Part shown: in pieces, positions 1-8,034 of the stretch
Layout of the letters: each line of letters starts with the position of its first letter
Position numbering within the stretch: position 1 is the first letter of the stretch
IMG/VR virus record: IMGVR_UViG_3300050821_002136
Coordinates: 44,278-108,277 of that record
DNA length: 64,000 nucleotides
Source of the DNA: a virus
Strand: one strand, 5' to 3'
Program-made: the position numbers and the translations under genes
Notes under the pieces: model-generated
The model's database searches: none
Told to the model about the DNA's origin: nothing
Seen by the model: the letters and a program-made list of their open reading frames with translations, nothing else

Positions 1-21
1 GCAGGGCGCTAGCCATAGGGT

Positions 22-50
22 GGGCAGGGTCAAACCTGCCCTACCGATTT
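22..50 (+). terminator. Intrinsic terminator, GTCAAA loop
   Basis: A 7-bp perfect stem, GGGCAGG (22-28) with CCTGCCC (35-41), closes the six-base loop GTCAAA and is followed by GATTTT. It probably ends a transcript entering from the left of the window. The same loop and architecture recur at 632-660, so the gene at 92-622 sits between two sister terminators. Confidence 0.7.
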
Positions 51-91
51 TAGATTCAGATGTACAAACCCAAACAGGAGAAACAACATCA

Positions 92-622
92 ATGAAGTAC
101 CTTAGCTCCATCTTAGCAATTCTCGTTCTTTCCATTGCGGCCTTTTCTCAGGATTACCCAGTAGGCCCGAACGTAGGCAAGGCAACCACGCCGTACGCAA
201 CCACCAACTTCTCGGCCACATTCGACGGCCCAGTGACTGCAATGTTGCCAACGAGGAATGGCGAGAACACCAGCACCGATTACAAGTACGTTTCTCAGAA
301 CGGCAAAGTTGCAGAAGCAGTCACGGTTCGCTTTATTGACCATGACATTGCTGTGGACTATACGTCCTCCGACTTCTACGCCAACGACGACCGCACGGGC
401 GGCACGGTAGACACGGCTAACACCAGTCATGATTCGTGGAATGGTGCGCCGTTCACTTATACGTACCGTACCTTTACGCTCGATGGTGTGATACTGACCA
501 AGCGTACTCGTTACATCATCGTGAATGCTCGTGAGGCCATCTTCATTCAGCAAATCACGGCTGTTGGATATGAAGATCGGCCGGAATGGCTGGACTTCGA
601 GTACTCGTTACGCATCAAGTGA
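92..622 (+). CDS. Exported protein of unknown function
   Basis: This encodes 176 aa. The ATG at 92 is chosen over an upstream in-frame ATG at 20 because AGGAG (76-80) lies in front of it and because the protein then begins with a textbook signal peptide: MKY, a hydrophobic stretch LSSILAILVLSIAAF, and a probable cleavage after SQ. The mature part is rich in Thr, Tyr and Asp and looks like an all-beta periplasmic or secreted domain. I recognise no family. It is a monocistronic unit between two near-identical intrinsic terminators, so it may have its own regulation. A lipoprotein is unlikely because there is no lipobox Cys. Confidence 0.75.
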   Translation: MKYLSSILAILVLSIAAFSQDYPVGPNVGKATTPYATTNFSATFDGPVTAMLPTRNGENTSTDYKYVSQNGKVAEAVTVRFIDHDIAVDYTSSDFYANDDRTGGTVDTANTSHDSWNGAPFTYTYRTFTLDGVILTKRTRYIIVNAREAIFIQQITAVGYEDRPEWLDFEYSLRIK

Positions 623-631
623 ACGAACAAT

Positions 632-660
632 GGGGAGGGTCAAACCTCCCCTCTATTTTT
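632..660 (+). terminator. Intrinsic terminator, GTCAAA loop
   Basis: The stem GGGGAGG (632-638) pairs perfectly with CCTCCCC (645-651) around loop GTCAAA and is followed by TCTATTTTT. This is a strong factor-independent terminator for the gene ending at 622. It is a sister of the terminator at 22-50: the stem differs by a compensated base pair and the loop is identical. Confidence 0.85.
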
Positions 661-678
661 CTGTTAAGGAGGAAAATA

Positions 679-855
679 ATGGAAGAACATGTCAAAAACA
701 TTCTGGCTTTAGCCTGGGCCTCGTTCGATACGCCGCTCTGGCACGCTCGTAAAGAGATGCAAGAATACCTTGAGAAACATTTTGAGCTAAAGAAAGTAGC
801 CACAGCTGCCGACGCTGCGGAAGGTTGGAACGGGCGCATGCCTAAGTACTTCTAA
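679..855 (+). CDS. Small hypothetical protein
   Basis: This encodes 58 aa from ATG 679, preceded by a strong AAGGAGG at 667-673. The start sits just after the terminator at 632-660, so a promoter probably lies in the terminator/leader region, although I cannot point to -35 and -10 boxes. The protein is amphipathic and helical with two Trp residues near its start (LAWASFDTPLWHARKEM). No family is recognised. It is the first gene of a tightly packed plus-strand operon. Confidence 0.65.
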   Translation: MEEHVKNILALAWASFDTPLWHARKEMQEYLEKHFELKKVATAADAAEGWNGRMPKYF

Positions 856-863
856 GGAGAACC

Positions 864-1694
864 ATGGAGCCCATTGTAATCGTAGGAGAAGCCGTAGCAG
901 GCCGAGAAGCCAAGCTAGCCGCTCTGCGTAAACGCATACGAGCCTTGGCCAATGACATAGAGATAAACACCTTCGACTTGGCTGAGGCTTTTTTTCAAGC
1001 TCAGGAATCCCATTGCTATGTTGAGTGGGGCTTCGAATCTCTCGGTGAGTACGCGTCGTTGGAGCTAGGCATCAAGCATAGGAAGGCGCAGTACCTCGCT
1101 CGAATAGTTCGTGTCTGCCGTGCCTGTGGAGTAGCTAGGAAGGACTACGAGCCTGTAGGTGTATCCAAGCTTCGCGTCATTACAGGGTTGGACCCTGAAA
1201 GCTCCTTCTTCAACACAGAGACAAAGACCAACGAGCCCATGGTTGAGCATATCGTGCGCCTTATTGCTGAAGCTCCTGAACTAACCACAGTTGAAGTAGA
1301 GGACGAAGTGCAGCGGCTGATGGGCAACGTGGGCGAGAATGCCATGGTGACTAAGAGCTACCGAGTCACCAAGAGTGCCTATGAGAACACCGTGCAACGT
1401 TGCTTCGAGTCAGTACGGAAGCGACTAGGCAGCAAAGGCCGGGACGGCACAGGTGCAGCCGTGGAGTATACGGACGGCAATTGCTTGGAAGCTGTCTGCG
1501 CCGAGTACAATAGTGATCCAAGAAATTTCATGGAAGAGCTGGACGAAAGCAAAGAACAAATCGAAGTACCGGAGGAACCAAATGCACACATTAGAGATGT
1601 CACCGGAGCACCCGTTCATGTGGCTAGCGAGGAAGCAGCACAAGACTCACTTCCGAGAACGCACGTCCCGTTCATCGTACCTACCGAAGACTAA
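864..1694 (+). CDS. Hypothetical, possible DNA-binding protein
   Basis: This encodes 276 aa from ATG 864 with AAGGAGAACC directly upstream. The N-terminal ~100 residues are helical and include a segment (WGFESLGEYASLELGIKHRK) that reads like the helix-turn-helix-type modules found in phage and plasmid proteins that sense or bind DNA. The middle has an acidic stretch (TTVEVEDEVQRLM) and the C-terminus is acidic and probably disordered. The family assignment is uncertain and I would not name it. The last 113 bases overlap the next gene, which has its own ribosome-binding site. Confidence 0.7.
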   Translation: MEPIVIVGEAVAGREAKLAALRKRIRALANDIEINTFDLAEAFFQAQESHCYVEWGFESLGEYASLELGIKHRKAQYLARIVRVCRACGVARKDYEPVGVSKLRVITGLDPESSFFNTETKTNEPMVEHIVRLIAEAPELTTVEVEDEVQRLMGNVGENAMVTKSYRVTKSAYENTVQRCFESVRKRLGSKGRDGTGAAVEYTDGNCLEAVCAEYNSDPRNFMEELDESKEQIEVPEEPNAHIRDVTGAPVHVASEEAAQDSLPRTHVPFIVPTED

Positions 1695-1968
1695 TACCCT
1701 GGGTCTCTATGATGGAAGCGCAGAAGCCCGGGCTATCGTGAACAACGCTATGCAAGAAGTGGAAGCAAGAGAAGTGCTTGCTGCTTGTATACTTTTGCAT
1801 GTCCTGCACTATCTAAAAGGTATGGACACTGTGGAAGGCTCTTTTACTGCTGAGTTCTTTGAGGGTACTGATCCTTTCAAAGAGGAAGAAAAGGACTTTG
1901 AAGACTCCGTGGAAAAGAACAAAGAATTACTGGAGAAACTCTCTGATGAGTCTACGTCTGGAAGTTGA
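1582..1968 (+). CDS. Hypothetical acidic protein
   Basis: This encodes 128 aa. The ATG at 1582 is preceded by GGAGG (1571-1575), which decides the start over the long upstream extension in the same frame (that part is a shadow of the previous gene). The middle carries a hydrophobic helix (EVLAACILLHVLHYLKGM), and the C-terminal third is strongly charged (DPFKEEEKDFEDSVEKNKE) and probably coiled. No family is recognised. It overlaps both neighbours (113 and 23 bases), which implies translational coupling. Confidence 0.6.
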   Translation: MHTLEMSPEHPFMWLARKQHKTHFRERTSRSSYLPKTNTLGLYDGSAEARAIVNNAMQEVEAREVLAACILLHVLHYLKGMDTVEGSFTAEFFEGTDPFKEEEKDFEDSVEKNKELLEKLSDESTSGS

Positions 1969-2260
1969 GGAGTACCGTGCGCTCTGGATGAGCGTCCTTG
2001 AACGTGACGGATGGAGATGCCGTAATCCCAGGTGTGGTATGAGAAATAATCTTCATGTGCACCATGTAATTTATAGAAGTGAATTAGGGCCGGACGAAAG
2101 CTGGAACCTAGTCACTCTGTGCAGCGATTGTCATGATGCTGTACACAACTACAAGCTCTTCATCGGTGTTGGTCCTGACTGCACGATAGGGGTTGGTGGT
2201 GGGGCTGACGGACGTTTGATCTTCACAGGAGGCTATCTTGCTAATTATTCTGGCACATAA
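1946..2260 (+). CDS. HNH endonuclease
   Basis: This encodes 104 aa with the start ATG at 1946 and GGAGAA at about 1932. A compact HNH (beta-beta-alpha-metal) domain fills residues 25-67: Cys25 and Cys30 form the first zinc pair, His39-His40 the catalytic HH, Asn54 the structural Asn, and Cys59-x2-Cys62-His63-x3-His67 the second zinc/metal set. Such small phage HNH proteins are either free-standing homing nucleases or nickases that assist DNA packaging. Its position in the early block, far from head genes, favours the former. It overlaps the genes on both sides. Confidence 0.85.
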   Translation: MSLRLEVEEYRALWMSVLERDGWRCRNPRCGMRNNLHVHHVIYRSELGPDESWNLVTLCSDCHDAVHNYKLFIGVGPDCTIGVGGGADGRLIFTGGYLANYSGT

Positions 2261-2435
2261 CACAACTGGGACCAAAGAGGACGGCACCTCAGACTACAAT
2301 GTAGAAGCCAGAGTTAACGAGCGAGTGATTGCCAAGATGGTCGTCAAAGGCCACATCAGAAACGCAGGCGCGGCAGTACTGCTCAGGAAAATAGCCGACA
2401 CTTGGGAGAACGGAGCAGGTTATCGCGCTCCTTAA
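2238..2435 (+). CDS. Small hypothetical protein (TTG start)
   Basis: This encodes 65 aa. The start is TTG at 2238, supported by a strong AGGAGG at 2228-2233; no better ATG exists. It overlaps the end of the HNH gene by 23 bases. The sequence looks like a small alpha/beta fold (EARVNERVIAKMVVKGHIRN). No family is recognised. Confidence 0.6.
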   Translation: MLIILAHNTTGTKEDGTSDYNVEARVNERVIAKMVVKGHIRNAGAAVLLRKIADTWENGAGYRAP

Positions 2436-2449
2436 GAAAAGAGAAAATA

Positions 2450-3223
2450 ATGAGAACACTTAATATGCTTCTGATTGCGCTGGCACTATGTTGTACACCC
2501 GCGCTCGCTAATAACTGTAAGGGCAACGACGCACGAGACCACGCCACGACCGAAGGCAAGGGAGACGACCACGGCAAGGGGGACGACAATTGCAAGACAC
2601 ATGAGCCCGAACGTCCCGAAAGACCCGAGCGTCCCGAACCTCCCAAACACATACGGCCCACTCCTCCCCCAGTCAACGTAACAAGCACTAATACGAACAC
2701 CAACACCGCGACATCTTCATCCAGCAGCACAGCGTCTGCTAATGGCAACGGCAACAACTCGAATAACACCACGGTAGAAGCCCCCAAGATTCCCGTGTCG
2801 TCCGCTATTACTCCTCCCATCATGCCTACCGTGCCTTGCTTCAAGGGTTTCGGTGGCAGTGCTCAGACCATGGCCTTCGGCGCATCCTTCGGTGGTGGTA
2901 AGATCGACAAGGGCTGCAACGCTAGAGAGCTGGCACGATCCTTCTCAGGACCACAGACGGTTGCATCATGTAAGATTCTGTTGGCAACCAAGGAAGCAAA
3001 GGCCGCAGGGATCACCATGGAAGACTGTCTTCCTCCTCTGGTACTTACTCCTGTAGCTGAACCTATCACCCCGGTAGTTGCTCCTATTCCCGTCACCGTG
3101 AACATTGTGTTGCCGAACGGTGACTTTCTTGAAAGTAAGCGAACGGTGACACCGAGTGTTACAAAGAAGGCTGTACAACGTCACAGACACATGACACCTA
3201 GCTGCCAGAACGTCGTGCAGTAG
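2450..3223 (+). CDS. Exported proline/threonine-rich protein
   Basis: This encodes 257 aa from ATG 2450. The N-terminus is a signal peptide (MRTLNMLLIALALCCTPALA). It is followed by a His/Asp/Lys-rich stretch, a Pro-Glu-Arg repeat (PERPERPERPEPP), and a low-complexity linker of Thr/Asn, then Ser, then Asn/Gly. The C-terminal part has four spaced cysteines in a glycine-rich module (CFKGFGGSAQTMAFG, then C-N-A-R, then SCKILLATKEAKAAG) of a type seen in several unrelated phages. The protein is probably exported to the periplasm with a natively disordered linker. Function is unknown. Its bias toward Pro/Thr/Asn differs sharply from its neighbours. Confidence 0.7.
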   Translation: MRTLNMLLIALALCCTPALANNCKGNDARDHATTEGKGDDHGKGDDNCKTHEPERPERPERPEPPKHIRPTPPPVNVTSTNTNTNTATSSSSSTASANGNGNNSNNTTVEAPKIPVSSAITPPIMPTVPCFKGFGGSAQTMAFGASFGGGKIDKGCNARELARSFSGPQTVASCKILLATKEAKAAGITMEDCLPPLVLTPVAEPITPVVAPIPVTVNIVLPNGDFLESKRTVTPSVTKKAVQRHRHMTPSCQNVVQ

Positions 3224-3245
3224 GTTTGCAAAGGAGAAAAATAAC

Positions 3246-3476
3246 ATGAACAGAATTTCACCGAGCACTACCAGAAAACCTAATGGTAAAGTGAAAGACC
3301 TTAAGAACGGTTCCATAGTAAGATGGGGTGGTGGTTTTTACGTTGTCCTTCTTTACATGGCCAACGCTTCACAAATCGGAGCAGTTTCTCTGCAAGACGG
3401 TGGCTATCTGACCCCAGATACTGTCGTGGAAATTGTGCCTGCGGGAGATGTACTCACACTCACAGTCGGTGAATAG
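3246..3476 (+). CDS. Small hypothetical beta-rich protein
   Basis: This encodes 76 aa from ATG 3246, with AAGGAG about 10 bases upstream. The protein alternates short hydrophobic strands and glycines (NGSIVRWGGGFYVVLLYM), suggesting a small beta barrel. No family is recognised. It sits between two exported proteins. Confidence 0.6.
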   Translation: MNRISPSTTRKPNGKVKDLKNGSIVRWGGGFYVVLLYMANASQIGAVSLQDGGYLTPDTVVEIVPAGDVLTLTVGE

Positions 3477-3486
3477 GAGAATTGAC

Positions 3487-4074
3487 ATGTTGAAATGGAC
3501 TCTGGTACTTTGCTTAGCCTTCCTCCTTGGCATTACAGCAAGTGCCAGGGTCCGTCCGCGAGGGCACAAAAATTTTCCGGCGACACACGATTCAGTGCAT
3601 TTGGAAAATGAAGTTGCGAATTCCATGGGGGCCTACAGGTATTTTACTCAGGCCCAAGTGGACACAGATGTGATTAACCGGCACCTTTCTGCCATTCATG
3701 AGTGCACAGTGTACGTAGTCGCACCAAAGCTGTCGATTGAACGCAGATATGCACTGCCTGCCACAACTGCTTTTCTGTACGAGCTGTCCAAGGAGTACTA
3801 CGAAGTATTCAAGCAGCCACTGATGGTAGACAGTGCAATTAGACCCGCTACAGTGCAACGCGGCTTGCACATGCGCAATGCTGCCCCTGCGTACGGAGAG
3901 AACGCAAGTAGCCATGAACGCGGCACTACTGTGGATCTCTCCCGCAAGATGAGCAAGACTGAGTACAAGTGGCTGATAGTAAAACTGCTGTACTACAGAG
4001 CGATAGGGAGAATCCTGGTGATCGAAGAACGACATTGCTTTCACATTTTCGTCATAGGAGACCTGTCGCAATGA
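3487..4074 (+). CDS. Exported DUF5715/LAS-like peptidase
   Basis: This encodes 195 aa from ATG 3487 (AGGAGAATTGAC upstream). A signal peptide (residues 1-20) is followed by a domain with the hallmarks of LAS/M15-type zinc peptidases, which cut D-Ala- or L-Ala-D-Glu-containing peptidoglycan stem peptides. These are Ser141-x-His143-x2-Gly146-x3-Asp150 and a C-terminal Glu180/Glu181 with His183 and His186. The overall pattern recalls DUF5715, a family I associate with environmental Gram-negatives including Acidobacteriota. It could act as a periplasmic endopeptidase supporting lysis alongside the lysozyme at 15682. The catalytic identity is inferred. The stop overlaps the next start (ATGA). Confidence 0.65.
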   Translation: MLKWTLVLCLAFLLGITASARVRPRGHKNFPATHDSVHLENEVANSMGAYRYFTQAQVDTDVINRHLSAIHECTVYVVAPKLSIERRYALPATTAFLYELSKEYYEVFKQPLMVDSAIRPATVQRGLHMRNAAPAYGENASSHERGTTVDLSRKMSKTEYKWLIVKLLYYRAIGRILVIEERHCFHIFVIGDLSQ

Positions 4075-4658
4075 CAGACTTTTGGACTACAGACAAGCGT
4101 TTGCGTAAGGCCCTAGACGACATTCATCGTCAACTGGTGTGTCACTGTGGTTGCTATAGACATCACGGACTCGATTGGATGCCAGAAGGTTCTGGTGAAG
4201 GACTAGCTGAGGCTATGGGAATTCTGCGGGACCTGTTAGACGAAGGCACAGGTACCACCTGCAAAACTACTAAGGGGTATCCTAGATGCACCTCAGGGCC
4301 TCTACGACACAAGTACATTCATCGCATCGTAGCAGCAGCTCTTATCGGCCGAGAGCTGGAACGCTCCGAGGAAGTCCACCACAAAGATGGGGACAGACGC
4401 AATTTCAACTGGGACAATCTGCTCGTGCTAGGCCAGAAAGATCATGGCTGGGTCTCAGCTAAGCAAGCATGGTACATGAAGGAAATAGACGTTAAGCTGA
4501 AGACTGAATGGGAAGACTTCATGAAGTCTGAGGAGAAGCGTTTCGACGCTGAAGTACGGGCCTGCAAAGCTGATGGCCGTGCATACGGAGTAGAAGACGG
4601 AACAATGAAAGAAAGATTCGAAGGAGGACGCCTTGGAATTCCCAGCACTAGCACGTAA
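4071..4658 (+). CDS. HNH homing endonuclease
   Basis: This encodes 195 aa from ATG 4071, overlapping the previous stop by four bases. A central HNH_3-like domain is visible: YIHRIVAAALIGRELE, then a catalytic VHHKDGDRRNFNWDNL with the HH pair and downstream Asn, then a distal His. This arrangement is typical of free-standing phage homing endonucleases. An extra Cys/His cluster (CHCGCYRHH) near residue 25-35 may bind a metal. The C-terminus is helical and charged. Confidence 0.8.
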   Translation: MTDFWTTDKRLRKALDDIHRQLVCHCGCYRHHGLDWMPEGSGEGLAEAMGILRDLLDEGTGTTCKTTKGYPRCTSGPLRHKYIHRIVAAALIGRELERSEEVHHKDGDRRNFNWDNLLVLGQKDHGWVSAKQAWYMKEIDVKLKTEWEDFMKSEEKRFDAEVRACKADGRAYGVEDGTMKERFEGGRLGIPSTST

Positions 4659-5403
4659 TATGTACGGCATGACCAAGCAGGAAGCTCTACTCAACGGTAT
4701 ATGCGTAAGATGCAAACTGCCGCCAACCTTCTACAGCATGGCAGGCCGCGCAGAGTACCCGATCACCGGCCTATGTGAACCATGCTTTGACCTTGTCACA
4801 GAAGCATTTGACCTTGTCACAGAAGCAGAAGAAGAGCCCATGGAAATTAAACAGAGCATCCCTATGACGGACGCTGAATACGACTTTGAAACCATAGCCA
4901 GCAGCCAAGCATACAAAGACGCAGAGAGGCTAGGACTCGAAGTGGTTCTGCCCCAGGACAATCAGCTGCAGATCGACATTGACGACGAGGCGTCCTACCA
5001 AGTATACTTAGGAAACCTTAAGCGCTACAAGCTGCACTTCGCAGACAACCCAGTCATCGGTGAAGAGATCCATCCCTCGAAAAGCAACGTGTTTGAAAAG
5101 AAGCACATCACGGTAACCTTGGCAGAGCCTATAATTTCTAAGGGAGGATGGCATCGTGATAACGAAAAACGTATTCTTCTCCAAGTTCTGCTAGGGTCAG
5201 ACCCCGTGCGTGAGATGCTGAGCTACATCAGACTGATTAACGATGACGAGCATCCTACGCTGTTCATGGAGAAACCTGCGCAGAAGCTGCTTGAGACGCC
5301 TCCTGATCACCTTATGCTAGGGCCGGGAGACTACGTAAAACCAAATAACGAAGACACCTGGATCAAAAAGCAAGCGACAGAAGAAGATGGAGCATACTTA
5401 TGA
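4633..5403 (+). CDS. Hypothetical zinc-ribbon protein (TTG start)
   Basis: This encodes 256 aa. TTG at 4633 follows a perfect AAGGAGG (4621-4627); the first downstream ATG (4660) has no comparable signal. Residues 24-55 hold two CxxC-type pairs (CVRC and CEPC) that should form a zinc ribbon. Immediately after it lies an exact in-frame tandem duplication of seven residues (FDLVTEA twice). The rest is an acidic alpha/beta domain with no recognised family. It overlaps the HNH gene upstream by 26 bases and the next gene by ATGA. Confidence 0.65.
   Translation: MEFPALARNMYGMTKQEALLNGICVRCKLPPTFYSMAGRAEYPITGLCEPCFDLVTEAFDLVTEAEEEPMEIKQSIPMTDAEYDFETIASSQAYKDAERLGLEVVLPQDNQLQIDIDDEASYQVYLGNLKRYKLHFADNPVIGEEIHPSKSNVFEKKHITVTLAEPIISKGGWHRDNEKRILLQVLLGSDPVREMLSYIRLINDDEHPTLFMEKPAQKLLETPPDHLMLGPGDYVKPNNEDTWIKKQATEEDGAYL
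4786..4827 (+). repeat. Perfect 21-bp tandem duplication
   Basis: Two identical 21-base units (4786-4806 and 4807-4827) encode FDLVTEA twice inside the zinc-ribbon protein. The absence of any divergence implies a recent slippage or duplication event, and keeping it in frame implies the product tolerates it. Confidence 0.95.
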
Positions 5404-5714
5404 GCGACATTCCTAGCATCACCGAAAGCCAAGTAGCACTGATGAAGCTGGTCTGTTTTGACCCGGAGATGTCCGTGTTCTCTCAGACCTCCCCCAAGCC
5501 GTCTGACCCACTGCAAAGCGCTATTGATATGCGACAAGCTGCGGACGACGCGGATCGCTTAGCTTCCCTAGGGTTCCTGAAGAACATCACAGCTGACCAT
5601 CAGGAGCGCATAGATCAAATGGGCGCGAACACAGGACGTATGTGGAGAGTCTTTGAAATTTCGGCAATGGGACGAGCGATGTTCCAAGCTACTACGAGCA
5701 CTACGGTTCACTAA
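5400..5714 (+). CDS. Hypothetical, possible winged-helix protein
   Basis: This encodes 104 aa from ATG 5400 overlapping the previous stop (ATGA). The spacing of helices (ITESQVALMKLVCF, then AADDADRLASLGFLKNI, then WRVFEISAMGRAMF) resembles a small winged helix, with leucine-rich helix 1 and a beta wing near the C-terminus. That is inference from pattern only. No family is recognised. Confidence 0.6.
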   Translation: MSDIPSITESQVALMKLVCFDPEMSVFSQTSPKPSDPLQSAIDMRQAADDADRLASLGFLKNITADHQERIDQMGANTGRMWRVFEISAMGRAMFQATTSTTVH

Positions 5715-5723
5715 GGAGAAACC

Positions 5724-5966
5724 ATGAAAACAAAAGCCATCATTGAAGGTTTACAAGTCCTTCTTCCATTCTACAACGACCAAGACGGGTTCCATAACGG
5801 AGCTGAACATGATACCTTCTATGCTTACGCTACAGACACTGAGCTGCCAGAAGCAGCGGTAAAATGGTTGATAGAATTGGGATGGTTTCAACCGGATGTT
5901 GAGTATGAAGACGACTTCTTGCCAGAACATTACGATCCCTCTGAGGGGTGGGTAGCTTACTTATAG
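5724..5966 (+). CDS. Small acidic hypothetical protein
   Basis: This encodes 80 aa from ATG 5724 with AAGGAGAAACC upstream. It is very acidic and rich in aromatic residues (WLIELGWFQPDVEYEDDF), a composition common in phage proteins that mimic DNA or bind host factors. No homologue is recognised. It lies directly before the primase-helicase. Confidence 0.6.
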   Translation: MKTKAIIEGLQVLLPFYNDQDGFHNGAEHDTFYAYATDTELPEAAVKWLIELGWFQPDVEYEDDFLPEHYDPSEGWVAYL

Positions 5967-5977
5967 AAAGGGTAACC

Positions 5978-8026
5978 ATGTCGAAAGCAATTCCCGAGAA
6001 CCTGCGAACCAGCAACGCTCTGAAATTCATAATCGAGCAAGGCTGGAACTGGCAGGGCGATGGCAGCGGTGGACAAATTCAAATAGAGACGTGCCCTTTC
6101 TGCAACAAAAAAGACTTCAAGCTCTATATGGCAGTCGGAGACCCAAGAGAGACCAGTAGAGATGGCCTTTGGTTCTGTCACCACGGTTCCTGCGCTAAGA
6201 CTGGGAACCTCCGTACGCTGGCCGAACATGTAGGCGTACGCATAGCCGGTGTGGACTCGCGCAAGGAGTGGGCCGGGAGTGGGGACAGCAAGCCGGACAC
6301 TCTGCCTGATGTTGAGCTGTGCCATGCAACCCTACTAGGTGACGCGGAAGCTATGGATTATTTGTTGAACGTCAGAGGCTTCTCAAAGGAGATCATTGAA
6401 AAACAAAAGCTTGGACTCAAAGAGAAAGTCTGGTTCCGTGAAGCGGGGGAATCGAAAGCCCTGGTCATACCCTATCTCGTTGGCGGAAATGTTGTCTTCG
6501 CAAAATTCAGAACGCTTCCTCCGAAACCAAAAGACTTTGTCACACCTTCTGGCTGGGAAGCTCCTCTCTATAATGGAGAAATTCTCCAAGAAGGACTCAA
6601 CGAAGTCATCTTCGTAGAGGGCGAAGCAGACGCCATAAGTATGATGTCTAATGGTGTAGAGAATGTTGTGGGCGTACCTGGGGCCAATGTTAAGAAGGCC
6701 GCATGGATCGACACTCTGGACAAGATCGCACCTAAGAAGATCTACATCCTCTACGACAACGACAAAGTAGGCAAGAAGGCCGCGCAGGAAATCGCATCAC
6801 GCATCGGCATAGACAAGTGCCTGAAGCTGGTGCTTCCGCCATTCAGCGTAACGCTAGAAGGCGTAACCCGAGACGGCAAGGACATCAATGAGTGGTTCCG
6901 CTACGGTGGGGGAACCTTAGAGGTGTTCAACAAACTGAAGGAGTCCGCAGTCCTGTTCGATGTGACTGGTGTGACCTCTTCAGTGGATGCCTTGACGCAG
7001 CTCGAAGACGAATTGAATGGCAAGGTTGATCTGGCCCCTAAGTACGTATTCCAATGGCCGGAACTCAACAAGCTGATCGGAATGGAAGACGGTGATGTGC
7101 TCGATATCGTTGCGCCGGAGAAGGTAGGGAAGACGACCTTCGGCCTCAACATACTTGACCACATGGTCGCCGCATACGGTGAGGACGGCCTGCTTGTGTG
7201 CCTTGAGATGACTCAGGCTAGACTGGCACGCAAGTGGGTTGCCCTCGTGACTGGCTTCGAAGACACTCTGACTGAACCTGGGACAGAGGAATCGAAGCTT
7301 AAGTTAGCTGAGCTGAAGGGGTGCGTAGTAAAGGCACGCTCGATTCAACAGAGTCGTGGCGCAGACCTGTACTTCGCATACCCTCAGCTTGTGAAGGAGC
7401 CAGAAGATGTTTACAAACTTGTCCGAGACTGCATTCGTCGTTACGGTGTCAAATGGGTCATGTTTGATAATCTGCAAAGATTGTGCGATGATACACTCAA
7501 AAACCAAGGCCACCGTACAGTGCAGCTTTCTCAAATCTCCAAAAACTTCGCAAAACTTGCCAAGGACTACCGTATCAAACTTATTCGCATCCTTCAGCCC
7601 AAACGAATAATGCCCGGGGCAACCATCAGCACCAACGACGTAGACGGAAGCTCACAGATTGCTAAGGACTGCGATGGCATGATAACGTTGTGGCGCAGTG
7701 TAGTAGGAGAGATGAAGAAGTCTGAATGGGAGACCCAACAACAAGGCTTCGAAGAAAGCAATGAATCCTTCGAGCCTGTCATGAAGGTCACCGTGGGGCT
7801 CTCTCGCTATTCAGCTGGAGGCTCTACTAAGCTCTTCTATGATGGAGCCCGATCCCAGGTGCGTTCACTGCCTGAAAGCCAAAAGGCACAGATGAATGCG
7901 AACCGAGACTACAACAAGCTGGTAGCCAATAACATCCCCATGGAAGGTGGAGGTGTTCTGCATGTCGTACCAGAGGAAAACCAAGCCGTAGCCGTCGTTG
8001 CAACAGAGTCAGACATCACAATCTAA
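5978..8026 (+). CDS. Primase-helicase (T7 gp4-like)
   Basis: This encodes 682 aa from ATG 5978. It unwinds the replication fork and probably primes lagging-strand synthesis. The N-terminus has a zinc-binding domain with Cys39-x2-Cys42 and Cys67-x4-Cys72. A TOPRIM fold follows, with EGEAD (214-218) and the metal-binding Asp260-Asn-Asp262. The C-terminal half is a RecA-fold DnaB/gp4 helicase with Walker A APEKVGKTT (379-387, catalytic Lys385) and a Walker B-like hydrophobic strand ending VMFDNLQRL. The usual first Gly of Walker A is Ala here. No DNA polymerase is present in the window, so replication genes must continue elsewhere. The gene is the largest of the plus-strand block. Confidence 0.92.
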   Translation: MSKAIPENLRTSNALKFIIEQGWNWQGDGSGGQIQIETCPFCNKKDFKLYMAVGDPRETSRDGLWFCHHGSCAKTGNLRTLAEHVGVRIAGVDSRKEWAGSGDSKPDTLPDVELCHATLLGDAEAMDYLLNVRGFSKEIIEKQKLGLKEKVWFREAGESKALVIPYLVGGNVVFAKFRTLPPKPKDFVTPSGWEAPLYNGEILQEGLNEVIFVEGEADAISMMSNGVENVVGVPGANVKKAAWIDTLDKIAPKKIYILYDNDKVGKKAAQEIASRIGIDKCLKLVLPPFSVTLEGVTRDGKDINEWFRYGGGTLEVFNKLKESAVLFDVTGVTSSVDALTQLEDELNGKVDLAPKYVFQWPELNKLIGMEDGDVLDIVAPEKVGKTTFGLNILDHMVAAYGEDGLLVCLEMTQARLARKWVALVTGFEDTLTEPGTEESKLKLAELKGCVVKARSIQQSRGADLYFAYPQLVKEPEDVYKLVRDCIRRYGVKWVMFDNLQRLCDDTLKNQGHRTVQLSQISKNFAKLAKDYRIKLIRILQPKRIMPGATISTNDVDGSSQIAKDCDGMITLWRSVVGEMKKSEWETQQQGFEESNESFEPVMKVTVGLSRYSAGGSTKLFYDGARSQVRSLPESQKAQMNANRDYNKLVANNIPMEGGGVLHVVPEENQAVAVVATESDITI

Positions 8027-8034
8027 GGAGGCAT

